This document shows, one piece after another, positions 16,780 to 26,662 of a stretch of DNA of 64,000 nt (position 1 is the first letter of the stretch; every line of letters begins with the position of its first letter). The notes below the pieces were generated by a model, which ran no database searches, was not told the DNA's origin, and saw only the letters and a program-made list of their open reading frames with translations. The position numbers were made by a program, and so were the translations under genes. The stretch is from Mangrovitalea sediminis (GTDB lineage: Bacteria; Pseudomonadota; Gammaproteobacteria; Pseudomonadales; Oleiphilaceae), in assembly GCF_002514725.1 (NCBI RefSeq), contig NZ_NTLB01000003.1, positions 248,001 to 312,000 of the forward strand, read 5' to 3'.

Positions 16780-18588
16780 ATGAAGAAAACGGTCTATATT
16801 ATTCTGGCGCTATATTTCTTCCTGCCATCGTTAGCAGTCATTCGCCCTTGGCCTCTAACTTCAATGGTACCGGATGGAGGGGCGTTAGTACTTTTTCTTG
16901 TTCTGGGTGCCTGGTGTTTGGCATTGCTCAAATTGGGCCGTTTTGTTTATTCTAAGTCTGTATTTATTTATTTGAGTGTTGCTGCTTCGAGCTGTATTTC
17001 TATTTATTTTTCCGATTACGCATATTCAGCAGTTTGGAAGTGGTATGTAATTGTTCTCTTTTCATGCGCTATATTTGTGCTTGGTTTGAGTCAGTTTTTA
17101 TCTTTAGTTGGGGTTGAAGGCTATTTAAGGGTATTGAATAAGATCCTGGCACTGAGCGGATTTATATACGCCGTATTTGGCCTGTTTCAATATTACGGTA
17201 TCGATAACATTTTGGGTATCTCGGGACATGTTGCTACGGATATAAGGTTGCAAGGTATTTTAGGGCAGCCAAATTTAAGTAACACGTTCCTTTGGGTGGC
17301 ATTATTAGCTGTAGCCTACGATTTTTTCAACGAATCTAACCGGAAGATAGCCCGGTTCTCACTGATTTCTGTGATTCTTTGGGCTTCGGTGCTTACTGCA
17401 TCGAGGATGCTATATTTATATTTTCTTTTATTGGTTTTCTACTATCTTTTTCTGAGTTTTTATAAGTTGGCTGATAGGGGGTACAGGAATTCAGTACTAG
17501 TTATTGTTGCGCAAGTTTTGGTTTTTATCATTTTTGTACCAAAACTGAGCGCTATCCTTGATACAGAGTTGGCAAGAGCTGGAGTTGTTGATCGCACGGC
17601 TCAGGTGAATGTGATGACTAGAGGCTTTCATGATTCGGCAAGAATCTCGGAGCTGAAGAAGGATTTTCATGCGCTGCGGCAGATGACGCCCACCCAATTG
17701 TTGGTTGGCATTGGGCCTGATAACTATGCGGCATTTTCCGAAGAGAAAGATCTTGGTCTTCCTTCCAGTCGGCAGTTTGAATTCCTATGGACCAATTCTC
17801 ACAATATATTCACAATGTTCTTGGTACAAGGAGGATTCTTAGGTTTTGTTACGATACTAGCTTGTTTCCTGTATGTAGGGATTTGTATATTTAAGCATGC
17901 GAAGAAAAAGGAATATAGTTGGTTGATTGGTGGTGTTCTCGTTTTAGCTTTGCACTCGATGGTAGAGTATCCTCTCTGGTATCCATGGTTTTTGGGCTTG
18001 CTGGCAGTTTTGTTAATTCCTATATGTGGGGTTTCGGAAATACAAGGTGGAAAGGAGAGCTCGAAGAGAATTGTCGCAGTGTTTGTTTTTGTTTTTCTTT
18101 TGCTGTTTTTGTTTGACGTTGGTGGTCAGGCTCGCCTTATTGCTAAAGTGGCGTATTCAAAAAAACAAGATCGGCATGACTATATAGCACTTTCCCTAAT
18201 GGGTTCTCACGCGTTGTTAGGGCCTTACGCGACTCTAGTAAAATATAGAATGTTTTCGCCAGAAAAGGGAAATTTGAATGGCCAGCTTCGCCAGGTCGAT
18301 AAGATGATGAGTTGGCGGCCTTTTGATTTGGTTTTTATGAGAAAGTTCACAATAGAGGCTATGATGGGGGACGTTTCGGCAGCGTGCGTAACCGCTACCG
18401 AGTTAAGTAAGCTGTATACCTTTGCCGCACCGCTAATAATGACTAAAGCGACGATGATTCATGGGCTTGATGCAAATAATATTGGCGCTATTTACAGTTG
18501 TGTGTCCAAGGGGTTGGCTGAGCGAAATATCAGCTTTTTGGATGCTGAGAAAATAGACAAAAAAATGATTGATGGCCTGCACATGTAG
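16780..18588 (+). CDS. Wzy_C/PglL-family O-oligosaccharyltransferase, probable pilin glycosylation ligase
   Basis: This 602-residue protein has about 10-12 membrane helices and a large periplasmic loop. It carries the PglL-type block ILGQPNLSNTF at about 160-170, reminiscent of GxxGQxNxxA in protein glycosylation ligases. The Wzy_C motif region is TNSHNIFTMFLVQGG, at about 338-352. Such enzymes move a lipid-linked glycan to a protein or lipid acceptor in the periplasm. Its place directly after pilA matches tfpO/pilO of Pseudomonas, which glycosylates the pilin C-terminal Ser. ATG 16780 with a GGAAG site is preferred, since earlier in-frame starts lie in the terminator or pilA. AT-rich composition suggests transfer. 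It could also act on other proteins. Confidence 0.75.
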   Translation: MKKTVYIILALYFFLPSLAVIRPWPLTSMVPDGGALVLFLVLGAWCLALLKLGRFVYSKSVFIYLSVAASSCISIYFSDYAYSAVWKWYVIVLFSCAIFVLGLSQFLSLVGVEGYLRVLNKILALSGFIYAVFGLFQYYGIDNILGISGHVATDIRLQGILGQPNLSNTFLWVALLAVAYDFFNESNRKIARFSLISVILWASVLTASRMLYLYFLLLVFYYLFLSFYKLADRGYRNSVLVIVAQVLVFIIFVPKLSAILDTELARAGVVDRTAQVNVMTRGFHDSARISELKKDFHALRQMTPTQLLVGIGPDNYAAFSEEKDLGLPSSRQFEFLWTNSHNIFTMFLVQGGFLGFVTILACFLYVGICIFKHAKKKEYSWLIGGVLVLALHSMVEYPLWYPWFLGLLAVLLIPICGVSEIQGGKESSKRIVAVFVFVFLLLFLFDVGGQARLIAKVAYSKKQDRHDYIALSLMGSHALLGPYATLVKYRMFSPEKGNLNGQLRQVDKMMSWRPFDLVFMRKFTIEAMMGDVSAACVTATELSKLYTFAAPLIMTKATMIHGLDANNIGAIYSCVSKGLAERNISFLDAEKIDKKMIDGLHM

Positions 18589-18655
18589 TGAACTTATTTG
18601 GTGGTAGGCTATCGGGTTGAGTTTTGTCATGGTTTTTATGTGGCTGAGAGCTTAG

Positions 18656-20212
18656 ATGTCTAATACCAAGCGATATATTTTCATTTATTTTTTAATTTAT
18701 ATTGTTGTTTCGCTTTCCTTGGCAGAGGCTTTTTGGGGGCAATTTTTGGGGTTTGGTATTGGTTCTTATGCTGCCAGAAGATTTTCTTTGATTTTAATAA
18801 TTGTTTGCTCTGCTATTTTTGGTTCTTTATTTTTTGGCTGGGTTAGATTGCTGGGTGGGCCTAGATCTAGATTTTTTGTTTTCATTGGTTTTTTTGTGAT
18901 TTTATTTTCTTGCTTGGCTTCGCAGTTTAATTCGACTAATGGTTGGTCGTGGATAGAGGTCGGGCTGTATCTTTTGTATATTATTTCGGTATCTGGTTTG
19001 GCGAAATTTTTCCTGTCCCAGCGGAAAGGTGCTAATTTCTTTTGGTATGGAAATTTTATTCCATTTGTAGTCGGGTTTTGCGTTATTGTTTATGCGATAT
19101 TAACGATTCCGGTTTATATTTATTCTGTGTCAGATGGTTTTGGTTCGATAAGATCATTTATACCATGGGGATTTATTAATATTCGTTATTGGTCTCAAGT
19201 TGCTACTTGGGTTCTTCCTATTCTTCCTTTGGCTGGTGCCAATGCTTTCCTGTGGAAAGGACGTTTCTGGCGCGGTGCTATATTTTTCTCTGGGGCTCTG
19301 TGGTGGTGGATTGTATTTATTTCTGTTGCAAGAGGGACTGCGTGTTCAATTTTTATTTCTACTGTCTTTGTTCTGATCTTATTTAAAGGCTCTGCAAAGG
19401 CTTGGTTTATCGAATCAATAAAGTATGTTTTTGGTGGGACGTTGCTTTGGTTGCTGCTTTCTGTAATCGTGCCGTATGTCTTTTTCGGCGGAGCGGATTT
19501 TCCGCACGGAGGCTTAGGCTCGGATGGGAGAGGGCCGCTTTGGTTGGAGGCTTGGAATATGGCCTTGCAACACTTTCCGCTGGGTATGGGGGGGCAGTCT
19601 TGGCTCACGCATAGCATTCTAACAGAGGCTTATGAGAGTAGTGCTAGGTTTGCCCATCCACATAATATGTATCTTATGTGGGCTGCAGAATATGGCTGGC
19701 TTTCTGTTGTGGGTCTTTTGATCCTTTTCGGGGGAGTTGGGGCTCATCTTGTAAGGAGATTGGACGGTTTGGCGGCTTGCTCTTCCTTGCAAAAGCTTTC
19801 GCTTGTTTCGGTAACTGCTAGCGTGGTGGCCGCCATGATTCATGCTGGGGTTTCTTCGGTATTTATAACCCCTGCATCTATGATTGTTGGCTTGATTGTT
19901 TTTGCGATGTTTTGGGCTGAGGTCTCAGACCAGAAAGGTGCAGGGGAATGCGGTGGTTATGCTGCCGTTGATGAGGGAATTGGGTTCGGTGAAGCCTTGT
20001 GGAGCAAAAGGCTTTTGCGGGCGGGGTTTTTCACGGTAATAACACTGGTTTGCGCTTTTTGGGTTTGGGGGTGTGTAGATTATTATCGTGCCATGAGAGC
20101 CGATCTCCCCTTCTATCAAACGGTACTCAGAAAAGGGGTGGAGCCTCGATTCTGGCTACACGGCAATTTTCCGCGCCCGCCAGAACTAATGCCGCCTTCT
20201 TCGAGAGATTGA
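18656..20212 (+). CDS. O-antigen ligase (WaaL/Wzy_C) family membrane protein
   Basis: The 518-residue protein has about 12 membrane helices and a Wzy_C core: GRGPLWLEAWNMALQHFPLG at about 291-310, then ARFAHPHNMYLMWAAEYGW with the invariant His-x-His-Asn (H334, H336). The family includes LPS O-antigen ligases, O-antigen polymerases and PglL-type protein ligases. It is the second member in tandem after pilA and sits immediately before tRNA-Thr. It may be the LPS ligase or a partner or alternative pilin ligase; sequence alone cannot decide. It is strongly AT-rich compared with the pil genes, consistent with a transferred cassette. Confidence 0.75.
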   Translation: MSNTKRYIFIYFLIYIVVSLSLAEAFWGQFLGFGIGSYAARRFSLILIIVCSAIFGSLFFGWVRLLGGPRSRFFVFIGFFVILFSCLASQFNSTNGWSWIEVGLYLLYIISVSGLAKFFLSQRKGANFFWYGNFIPFVVGFCVIVYAILTIPVYIYSVSDGFGSIRSFIPWGFINIRYWSQVATWVLPILPLAGANAFLWKGRFWRGAIFFSGALWWWIVFISVARGTACSIFISTVFVLILFKGSAKAWFIESIKYVFGGTLLWLLLSVIVPYVFFGGADFPHGGLGSDGRGPLWLEAWNMALQHFPLGMGGQSWLTHSILTEAYESSARFAHPHNMYLMWAAEYGWLSVVGLLILFGGVGAHLVRRLDGLAACSSLQKLSLVSVTASVVAAMIHAGVSSVFITPASMIVGLIVFAMFWAEVSDQKGAGECGGYAAVDEGIGFGEALWSKRLLRAGFFTVITLVCAFWVWGCVDYYRAMRADLPFYQTVLRKGVEPRFWLHGNFPRPPELMPPSSRD

Positions 20213-20247
20213 AACGTCGGGAACCTACATCTATAATCGCGCTCCGT

Positions 20248-20323
<76 letters not shown>

Positions 20324-20677
20324 TGATTGCCACATCGTGACCCTGCGCTCCATCAAGTAGCAAAAAGCTGTCTGTTGAGGGATGAAGCTGCGGAAGCGTA
20401 CTTTTAATTTGTTGTGTGGATGCCGACCATCCAAGATAGTGCATTAGTTGGCTTTTCACGCAATAGAATGGCCTTTGCCCTCGAGCTTGACGATTTTTCG
20501 TAAGAAACTTCGCAGTTTTGGCGGAATAGATGTCCTCGGAAGCTATTTGCTGCTCTTCCTTTATAAGCGTTGCATCGACGCCGTGGTGCTTTCGTTTGGC
20601 GATTATGCATGGTTATGCAGCTTCGGTGGACATGCTGGATCGCTGGTGGTGCGGTTTGTGATATTAAGGAGTGTGTT
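20324..20677. other. Leader region between tRNA-Thr and wzz
   Basis: These 354 bases contain no gene I can support. The region precedes the first gene of the O-antigen cluster and is the natural place for its promoter. It holds an imperfect match to the ops core of JUMPstart elements at 20389-20400 (see findings). The short frames crossing it are overlaps with wzz in other frames. Confidence 0.5.
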
Positions 20678-21451
20678 TTGGAAAAGTTCGATCGCAGTTC
20701 TTCGGCTGCTGGCTACGGGTCGAGTGAGATCAGCTTGGTTGACCTCGCCAAAATCGCGATCAAGTGGAGAAAGCTCGAGTTCATCATCTTGGCGCTGTGT
20801 TTTTTTGCTGGTCTGGCCTACGTGTTACTGGTTCCTCGCTCTTTTGAATTCAGCTCCGTTTACCAGATGGCAACGGGGGGCGATCAGCCGCTTGAGGTCC
20901 CTGCAGCGCTGCTTGCAAAAATTGAGGATTATTACGAGCCTGCTGTATATCAGCAGTTGTCGGAGGGTTCGGGTAAATCGCCTGCTAGCGAGATAAAGCT
21001 AGACGTCTCAAACCCGTCCTCCACTACTTTGGTGACTATACGGTCGATCGGGCCCAAATCAAAAATCAAGCTCGTTCAGTTGCTTCACCAGAAAATGCTT
21101 AAAAAAATTGATGAAGAACAAAGCCAGTTGTTGGCCCGCAAAGAAAGTACACTTAATGCCCAATTAAAGGCGCTGGATGAGCAATTGAAAATTTTGGGTC
21201 AAGGGCGCAGCGGTGATGGAGGCGCGGCAGTAGTTGCATCCACCATAGGCGAAAAAAACGACGTTCAGCAAGCTCTTGCTAACTTGGCGGGGGGGCAGGT
21301 GCTGGTGTTGGCTCAGCCCAGTCAGAAACCGAAAGGACTGAGTCGTGCACTTGTCCTTCTCTTATCGCTACTATTAGGCGCATTTTTGGCGTTGCTGGCT
21401 GGATTTGGCGCTGAATTTGCGGCGTTGGTCAAGGCAAGCTACAGAGAGTGA
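20678..21451 (+). CDS. wzz: Wzz-family O-antigen chain-length determinant
   Basis: The 257-residue product has the Wzz/polysaccharide copolymerase layout. The N-terminal SEISLVDLAKIAIKWRKLE is followed by TM1 at about 32-52, a periplasmic helical domain with a coiled-coil stretch (KIDEEQSQLLARKESTLNAQ), a Pro-containing QPSQKPKGLSRAL and TM2 at about 220-245. It sets the modal length of Wzy-made chains in the inner membrane. It is shorter than E. coli Wzz (about 325 aa). The TTG at 20678, with AAGGAG six bases upstream, is the most credible start. It is the first gene of the cluster. Confidence 0.8.
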   Translation: MEKFDRSSSAAGYGSSEISLVDLAKIAIKWRKLEFIILALCFFAGLAYVLLVPRSFEFSSVYQMATGGDQPLEVPAALLAKIEDYYEPAVYQQLSEGSGKSPASEIKLDVSNPSSTTLVTIRSIGPKSKIKLVQLLHQKMLKKIDEEQSQLLARKESTLNAQLKALDEQLKILGQGRSGDGGAAVVASTIGEKNDVQQALANLAGGQVLVLAQPSQKPKGLSRALVLLLSLLLGAFLALLAGFGAEFAALVKASYRE

Positions 21452-21911
21452 TTGCCTGATTCCTAAACCATAGAAAGGCAGGGCTCTCGCGGGAAAGGGG
21501 TGATGCTCTCAAAATATTACCGGGGGATGCGGCGGACCCAAGAGGTTTCGTTGAGTTTCGCCGAAAGAGTAGATCAGCAATCTTGGTGGGCTCATTTTTT
21601 CTATCTGGAGCTCGTGTCCATATTTGAATAATGTTCGATTGCTTATTTATTATTAGTAGCTGAACTTGATTTAGGTGTCTGTATCTTTCCTGTGATTCTT
21701 CTGGCAAATTCGCTCTGTACTTCAAGGGGCCTTTGAAAAGTCTATTCTGCGGCGAATTGCTGCGTGGCAGGTTGCTCGAACGCTCACCTACTTACTGCCG
21801 CGCTGGGTCGAGCCGCAGACGAAACACTGGTCTCATATGATATGACGAACTGTTACTTCCTTTACGCAGAGCCTCAAAACTGTGCACTACTCGCCGATGA
21901 CCACGAATAAC
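21452..21911. other. Non-coding debris between wzz and the manB remnant
   Basis: About 460 bases without a supportable gene. The stretch 21730-21830 has a different, GC-richer character from the AT-rich 21590-21690, and a TCATATGATATGA palindrome lies at 21833-21845. It looks like recombination scar tissue next to a deleted gene. I found no complete insertion sequence end pair. Confidence 0.4.
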
Positions 21912-22463
21912 ATGGCGACACTAACGTGTTTTAACGCCTATGGCATCCGCGGTCGGCTTGGTGCAGAACTCAGCGAAGACATTCCTTCCTGTATAGGTTG
22001 TGTCAAAATCATCAACGATCCGCACCTGACCTGGACCTCCATCGATGTCCGCCAGCAATACGGCAGTTAGATGAGTGCTCACCACTATTTTTATGATTTT
22101 GCCTACTGTGGCGGCAAGATTCCCAGACCGTTGGTGGCTGAGGTGATTTGTCTTGGGGGCAAGCCAATGTGCAGGCTGGTCAACACTCGCCCTCAGGCCT
22201 ATGGTTGTGATGGCGAGGTTAGTTTCAAGGTGCTGGACGTCAAAGCCTGCATTCGACAAGTAGAAACTTGCCGCTCATCCTTGGGCCTTCAAGTGGATGA
22301 AACCGATGGGCTGCCTCTGGAATTTGGTGGCTGGCACATGAATCTACGTGGTTCCAATACTGAGCCGTTGCTCAGACTGAACATCGAAGCCAAAGCAGAT
22401 GTCACAAAAGTTGCGCAGCAGTTTGCCTCTGTAACGAAAGACTTAGAGTCCGTTAATGCCTAA
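21912..22463 (+). pseudogene. manB: Decayed phosphomannomutase (ManB/CpsG)
   Basis: Three separate pieces of a phosphomannomutase remain in one reading frame. The N-terminus is LTCFNAYGIRGRLGAELSED. A short middle piece, DPHLTWTSIDV, follows, and then the C-terminal domain from MSAHHYFYDFAYC through RGSNTEPLLRLNIEAK, the phosphate-binding loop. The catalytic serine loop (TASHNP type) and most of domains 1-3 are missing: 183 codons remain of about 455. A TAG at 22068-22070 sits where the family normally has Glu before MSAHHYF. Two deletions and a nonsense codon make it non-functional. It lies directly before ddhD, which starts before its stop codon. Confidence 0.85.
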
Positions 22464-23445
22464 AAAAGTAACGCTTGCAAATGGCAATGTTTTTGATGCC
22501 GGGGCTAATCAAACAATCCTCGAGGCAGCAGCACAGCATGGGGTGGCATTGGAACACAGTTGTCGCACCGGTCGATGTGGCGTCTGTAAAGCGGAAGTCA
22601 TCTGTGGCGAAACGGAAGCAATCAAGCCAGAAGAATCCCTGACTGAGCAGGAAAAGGCAAAGGGCTTTATTTTGACCTGTTGTCGTTCTGCATCATCTGA
22701 TATCCGGTTGGATTTAGAAGACCTTGGAGAGCTAGGTAGTATTCAGGTGAGGACGCTGCCCTGCCGTATCGACAAGCTTCAGCCTCTGTCCAGTGATGTG
22801 ATTGAAGTAACACTGCGTACTCCGCCCAACAGTCACCTTGAATACCTGCCGGGCCAGTATGTGGACATGATCGGAAAAGATGGCCTGCGCCGCAGTTATT
22901 CGTTAGCCAACGCCCCACGTGAAGATGGCAAAATCACCCTGCAAATCCGCAAGGTCCAAAATGGACAGATGAGTCATTATTGGTTCAATGAAGCTCAACC
23001 TAATGATTTGCTCCGTATGGAAGGGCCACTGGGTACGTTTTGTTTACGTCAAAAAAAAGCGTCACACCTTTTACTCCTGGCAACTGGGACTGGAATCGCA
23101 CCGATCAAGGCAATTCTGGAACAGCTTTCAGTCGTGCCGGAATTGAATGCTTACCGTCAAGTACACCTATATTGGGGGGGGCGAACAGAGCAGGATATAT
23201 ATTGGCAACCGGAATTTCCTGAGTTGCCACTGAAATATACTCCTGTGTTGTCACGCGGGAAGAACTGGCACGGTCGCACTGGGCATGTGCAGCAAGTTGC
23301 AATCGCTGATGGAATCGATTTGAAAGATGCGGTGGTATATGCCTGTGGCTCTGAAGCAATGATTCGTAGCGCACATGAACAGCTGACGGCAGCTGGTCTA
23401 AATACAAAACACTTTTACTCCGATGCTTTTGTAAGCTCGAACTGA
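22456..23445 (+). CDS. ddhD: CDP-6-deoxy-L-threo-D-glycero-4-hexulose-3-dehydrase reductase (E3)
   Basis: E3 supplies electrons to DdhC for C-3 deoxygenation in 3,6-dideoxyhexose synthesis. The 329-residue protein has an N-terminal plant-type [2Fe-2S] domain with C36, C41, C44 and C75 ([10 protein letters not shown]). An FAD domain with RSYS (146-149) and an NAD domain with [12 protein letters not shown] (about 209-220) and YACGSEAM follow. Length and order match the AscD/DdhD/RfbI family. It overlaps the dead manB by 8 bases and is followed after 19 bases by ddhA, with an AGGAAGG ribosome site between. Confidence 0.92.
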   Translation: MPKKVTLANGNVFDAGANQTILEAAAQHGVALEHSCRTGRCGVCKAEVICGETEAIKPEESLTEQEKAKGFILTCCRSASSDIRLDLEDLGELGSIQVRTLPCRIDKLQPLSSDVIEVTLRTPPNSHLEYLPGQYVDMIGKDGLRRSYSLANAPREDGKITLQIRKVQNGQMSHYWFNEAQPNDLLRMEGPLGTFCLRQKKASHLLLLATGTGIAPIKAILEQLSVVPELNAYRQVHLYWGGRTEQDIYWQPEFPELPLKYTPVLSRGKNWHGRTGHVQQVAIADGIDLKDAVVYACGSEAMIRSAHEQLTAAGLNTKHFYSDAFVSSN

Positions 23446-23464
23446 CCCGAAATCCGGAGGAAGG

Positions 23465-24238
23465 ATGAAAGCAGTCATTTTGGCAGGTGGTCTGGGAACG
23501 CGCCTGAGCGAAGAAACCAGCACACGCCCCAAGCCGATGGTGGAAATTGGCGGGAAGCCAATCCTATGGCACATCATGAAAATGTATTCCTCCCACGGCA
23601 TCAATGACTTTGTAATTTGCTGCGGCTACAAGGGGTACGTGATTAAGGAGTACTTTGCCAACTACTTTCTGCATATGTCAGATGTCACCTTCAATATGCG
23701 TGACAACAGCATGGAAGTACACAACAAGCGTGCTGAGCCATGGAACGTAACTCTGGTGGATACCGGTGAGCAAGCCATGACTGGTGGCCGTCTGCGTCGT
23801 GTGGCTGACTATGTTAAGAACGAAGATGCTTTCTGCTTTACTTATGGTGACGGCGTTGGTGACATTGATATTGCTGACAGCATCCGTTTTCATGAGGCAC
23901 ATGGTAAGGCAGCAACTCTGGCTGCAACCTATCCGCCGGGTCGTTTCGGTGCACTGGATATCCAGAACAAGCAGGTGATGAACTTCAAGGAAAAGCCCAA
24001 GGGCGATAATGTCATGATCAATGGCGGGTTTTTCGTGCTGAAACCGAAGGTACTGGATTACCTTACTGATGACAGTACTGTATGGGAGCAGGAGCCCTTG
24101 ATGAATCTGGCAGAGGATGGCGAGCTGATGGCGTATGAGCATCACGGATTCTGGCAGCCTATGGATACCCTGCGCGATAAAAATTTATTGGAAGAACTGT
24201 GGGAAAGCGGCAAAGCTCCCTGGAAAACCTGGGAATAA
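23465..24238 (+). CDS. ddhA: Glucose-1-phosphate cytidylyltransferase
   Basis: The enzyme makes CDP-glucose from CTP and glucose-1-phosphate, the first step to CDP-3,6-dideoxyhexoses. The 257-residue protein carries the nucleotidyltransferase signature [23 protein letters not shown] at the N-terminus, then [13 protein letters not shown], the metal-binding [11 protein letters not shown], and [15 protein letters not shown], all RfbF/DdhA hallmarks. ATG 23465 has a strong AGGAAGG site. ddhB starts 4 bases past its stop. Confidence 0.95.
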   Translation: MKAVILAGGLGTRLSEETSTRPKPMVEIGGKPILWHIMKMYSSHGINDFVICCGYKGYVIKEYFANYFLHMSDVTFNMRDNSMEVHNKRAEPWNVTLVDTGEQAMTGGRLRRVADYVKNEDAFCFTYGDGVGDIDIADSIRFHEAHGKAATLAATYPPGRFGALDIQNKQVMNFKEKPKGDNVMINGGFFVLKPKVLDYLTDDSTVWEQEPLMNLAEDGELMAYEHHGFWQPMDTLRDKNLLEELWESGKAPWKTWE

Positions 24239-24242
24239 CCTG

Positions 24243-25310
24243 ATGACTGCAATAGTCAATCCCGCCTTTTGGGAAGGCAAAAAGGTATTTTTAACAGGCC
24301 ACACCGGTTTTAAGGGCAGTTGGCTTTCCCTTTGGCTGCAAAGCATGGGTGCAGAGGTCAAGGGCTTTGCACTAAAACCGCCAACTACCCCCGCACTTTT
24401 TGAACAAGCACGTGTTGCAGACAGTATGGAGTCAGAAATCGGAGATATCCGTGATCTGGGGTCTATCAGTGCCAGTATGATCGCATTCAACCCCGACATT
24501 CTGATTCATATGGCAGCACAGCCACTGGTACGTTTTTCCTATCGGGCGCCTGTCGAAACTTACGCCACCAACGTCATGGGCACGGTGCATGTGCTGGAAG
24601 CTGCACGTCAGTGCAGCCACCTCAAGGCCATCGTCAACGTCACGACAGACAAATGTTATGAAAACCGCGAATGGGCCTGGGGTTATCGCGAAAATGAGCC
24701 CATGGGCGGCCACGACCCCTACAGCAACAGTAAAGGTTGTTCGGAGCTGGTGACGTCCGCCTATCGCAACTCGTTTTTTAACTCGCCAGATACCGCCGCG
24801 CTGGCCTCAGCCCGAGCCGGTAACGTGATCGGTGGTGGTGACTGGGCTGAAGACCGGCTAATCCCTGATGTACTTCGCGCTTTCGAAAAAAAACAGCCGG
24901 TGGTTATCCGTAACCCTCTGGCAACTCGTCCATGGCAGCATGTACTGGAACCGCTTAGCGGTTACCTTAAGCTGGCTGAAAAGCTCTATAACGAAGGGGC
25001 GGCGTATGCAGAAGGCTGGAACTTTGGACCGCGTGATGAAGATGTGCAACCGGTAGAGTGGATACTCAGCCATATGGTTCAGCACTGGGGTGAGGGGGCT
25101 AGCTGGCAGCTGGATACCAACCCTCAGCCACACGAAGCTCAATTGTTGAAGCTGGACATCAGCAAGGCTGCCGCCAAACTGAAATGGCACCCACGCTGGT
25201 CTTTGGCGCAGTCACTGGACAGTGTCGTCGAGTGGCATCAGTGCTGGCTGGCGCATGGTGATATTCGCCAGAAGACTCTCGATCAGATAGCGCAATATCA
25301 GGCTCACTGA
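24243..25310 (+). CDS. ddhB: CDP-glucose 4,6-dehydratase
   Basis: This 355-residue extended-SDR enzyme converts CDP-glucose to CDP-4-keto-6-deoxyglucose. It shows the NAD loop FLTGHTGFKGSWLSLWL (about 16-32), HMAAQPLVR and VTTDKCYENREWAWGYRE. The catalytic Y160xxxK164 lies in PYSNSKGCSELV, and RAGNVIGGGDWAEDRLIPD is diagnostic of RfbG/DdhB. The open frame extends upstream to 24135 inside ddhA, but ATG 24243 is the family start. Confidence 0.95.
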   Translation: MTAIVNPAFWEGKKVFLTGHTGFKGSWLSLWLQSMGAEVKGFALKPPTTPALFEQARVADSMESEIGDIRDLGSISASMIAFNPDILIHMAAQPLVRFSYRAPVETYATNVMGTVHVLEAARQCSHLKAIVNVTTDKCYENREWAWGYRENEPMGGHDPYSNSKGCSELVTSAYRNSFFNSPDTAALASARAGNVIGGGDWAEDRLIPDVLRAFEKKQPVVIRNPLATRPWQHVLEPLSGYLKLAEKLYNEGAAYAEGWNFGPRDEDVQPVEWILSHMVQHWGEGASWQLDTNPQPHEAQLLKLDISKAAAKLKWHPRWSLAQSLDSVVEWHQCWLAHGDIRQKTLDQIAQYQAH

Positions 25311-25348
25311 CCACAAGATTTACTTACAGTTAGAATTGCAGGCAATTT

Positions 25349-26662
25349 ATGACACCCGAAACACTCCGTCAGGAAATCAGCAAACTGGTTGAACAATACG
25401 CCAATACCGCCCTGGCACCAAAACCTTTCACCGCCGGCGAAACCGTGATTCCGCCATCAGGCAAGGTTATTGGCGCACGTGAACTTCAGTTGATGGTTGA
25501 GGCATCACTGGATGGTTGGCTGACCACCGGTCGCTTTAACACAGAGTTCGAGCAAAAACTGTCTGAATTCATCGGTGTAAAGCATTTGATCACGGTCAAC
25601 TCGGGCTCATCGGCGAATCTCGTCGCCTTCAGCACCCTGACCTCGCCCAAGCTAGCTGAACGGGCTATCAAAAAGGGTGATGAAGTAATCGGTGTGGCTG
25701 CAGGCTTTCCAACCACTGTTAACCCTATTGTACAGTTCGGTGCGGTGCCGGTCTTTGTTGATGTGGACATGAAAACCCACAACGTTGATGCAGACCTGAT
25801 TGAAGCGGCGATCACCCCTAAAACCAAGGCGATCATGCTTGCACATACCTTGGGTAACCCGTTCAACGTGGCGAAAGTCAAAGCTCTGTGTGAAAAATAC
25901 AACCTATGGCTGGTGGAAGACTGCTGTGATGCACTGGGAGCAACTTATGATGGCAAAATGGTTGGTACCTGGGGTGATATTGCTACCCTGAGCTTCTACC
26001 CTGCTCACCATATCACGATGGGTGAAGGCGGTGCCGTATTCACCAGCAACCCGACGTTAAAGGTGATAGCTGAATCTTTTCGAGACTGGGGCCGTGATTG
26101 CTACTGTGCTCCCGGTTGTGATAATACTTGTGGCAACCGTTTTGGCCAGCAGTTTGGTACTCTGCCGCAAGGCTACGACCACAAGTATGTGTATGCGCAC
26201 TTGGGGTATAACCTGAAAATCACTGATATGCAGGCTGCTTGTGGCCTAGCGCAGTTGGAGCGTGCGCCTGAATTTGTTGCCACACGCAAGCGTAACTTCG
26301 CCCTTCTGAAAGAGCGTCTGGCTAGTCTCAGTGACTACCTGGAAGTCGTCGAAGCTACCCCCAACAGTGACCCCTCATGGTTTGGCTTCCCGGTTACCCT
26401 CAAGGAAAGCAGTGGTGTACGGCGTGTAGATCTGCTCAAGTATCTGGACCAGCACAAAATTGGTACACGCCTGCTTTTTGCCGGCAATCTGATCCGTCAG
26501 CCTTATTTCCAGAACGTGGAGTATCGGGTGGTTGGAGAACTGACCAACACCGACCGCACCATGAGTCAGACCTTCTGGCTGGGTGTTCAGCCTTCACTTA
26601 GGCAAGAGCACTTCGACTTTGTGGGTGAAAAGCTGGAAGAGTTTTTCGGGCTGAACTTCTGA
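25349..26662 (+). CDS. ddhC: CDP-4-keto-6-deoxy-D-glucose 3-dehydrase (E1)
   Basis: E1 is the PMP-dependent, iron-sulfur dehydrase that, with DdhD, removes the C-3 hydroxyl. The 437-residue protein has the aspartate-aminotransferase fold. The usual PLP-lysine is replaced by histidine in SFYPAHHITMGEGG (H220), as in Yersinia E1. A cysteine cluster CYCAPGCDNTC (C251, C253, C257, C261) provides the [2Fe-2S] ligands. VNSGSSANLVAF and AHTLGNPFN are further family blocks. The stop overlaps the next start by one base. Confidence 0.95.
   Translation: MTPETLRQEISKLVEQYANTALAPKPFTAGETVIPPSGKVIGARELQLMVEASLDGWLTTGRFNTEFEQKLSEFIGVKHLITVNSGSSANLVAFSTLTSPKLAERAIKKGDEVIGVAAGFPTTVNPIVQFGAVPVFVDVDMKTHNVDADLIEAAITPKTKAIMLAHTLGNPFNVAKVKALCEKYNLWLVEDCCDALGATYDGKMVGTWGDIATLSFYPAHHITMGEGGAVFTSNPTLKVIAESFRDWGRDCYCAPGCDNTCGNRFGQQFGTLPQGYDHKYVYAHLGYNLKITDMQAACGLAQLERAPEFVATRKRNFALLKERLASLSDYLEVVEATPNSDPSWFGFPVTLKESSGVRRVDLLKYLDQHKIGTRLLFAGNLIRQPYFQNVEYRVVGELTNTDRTMSQTFWLGVQPSLRQEHFDFVGEKLEEFFGLNF

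Noticed and set aside
21730-21850. Possible insertion-sequence end
   Set aside because: The composition changes, but no terminal inverted repeat pair, target duplication or transposase fragment could be identified.
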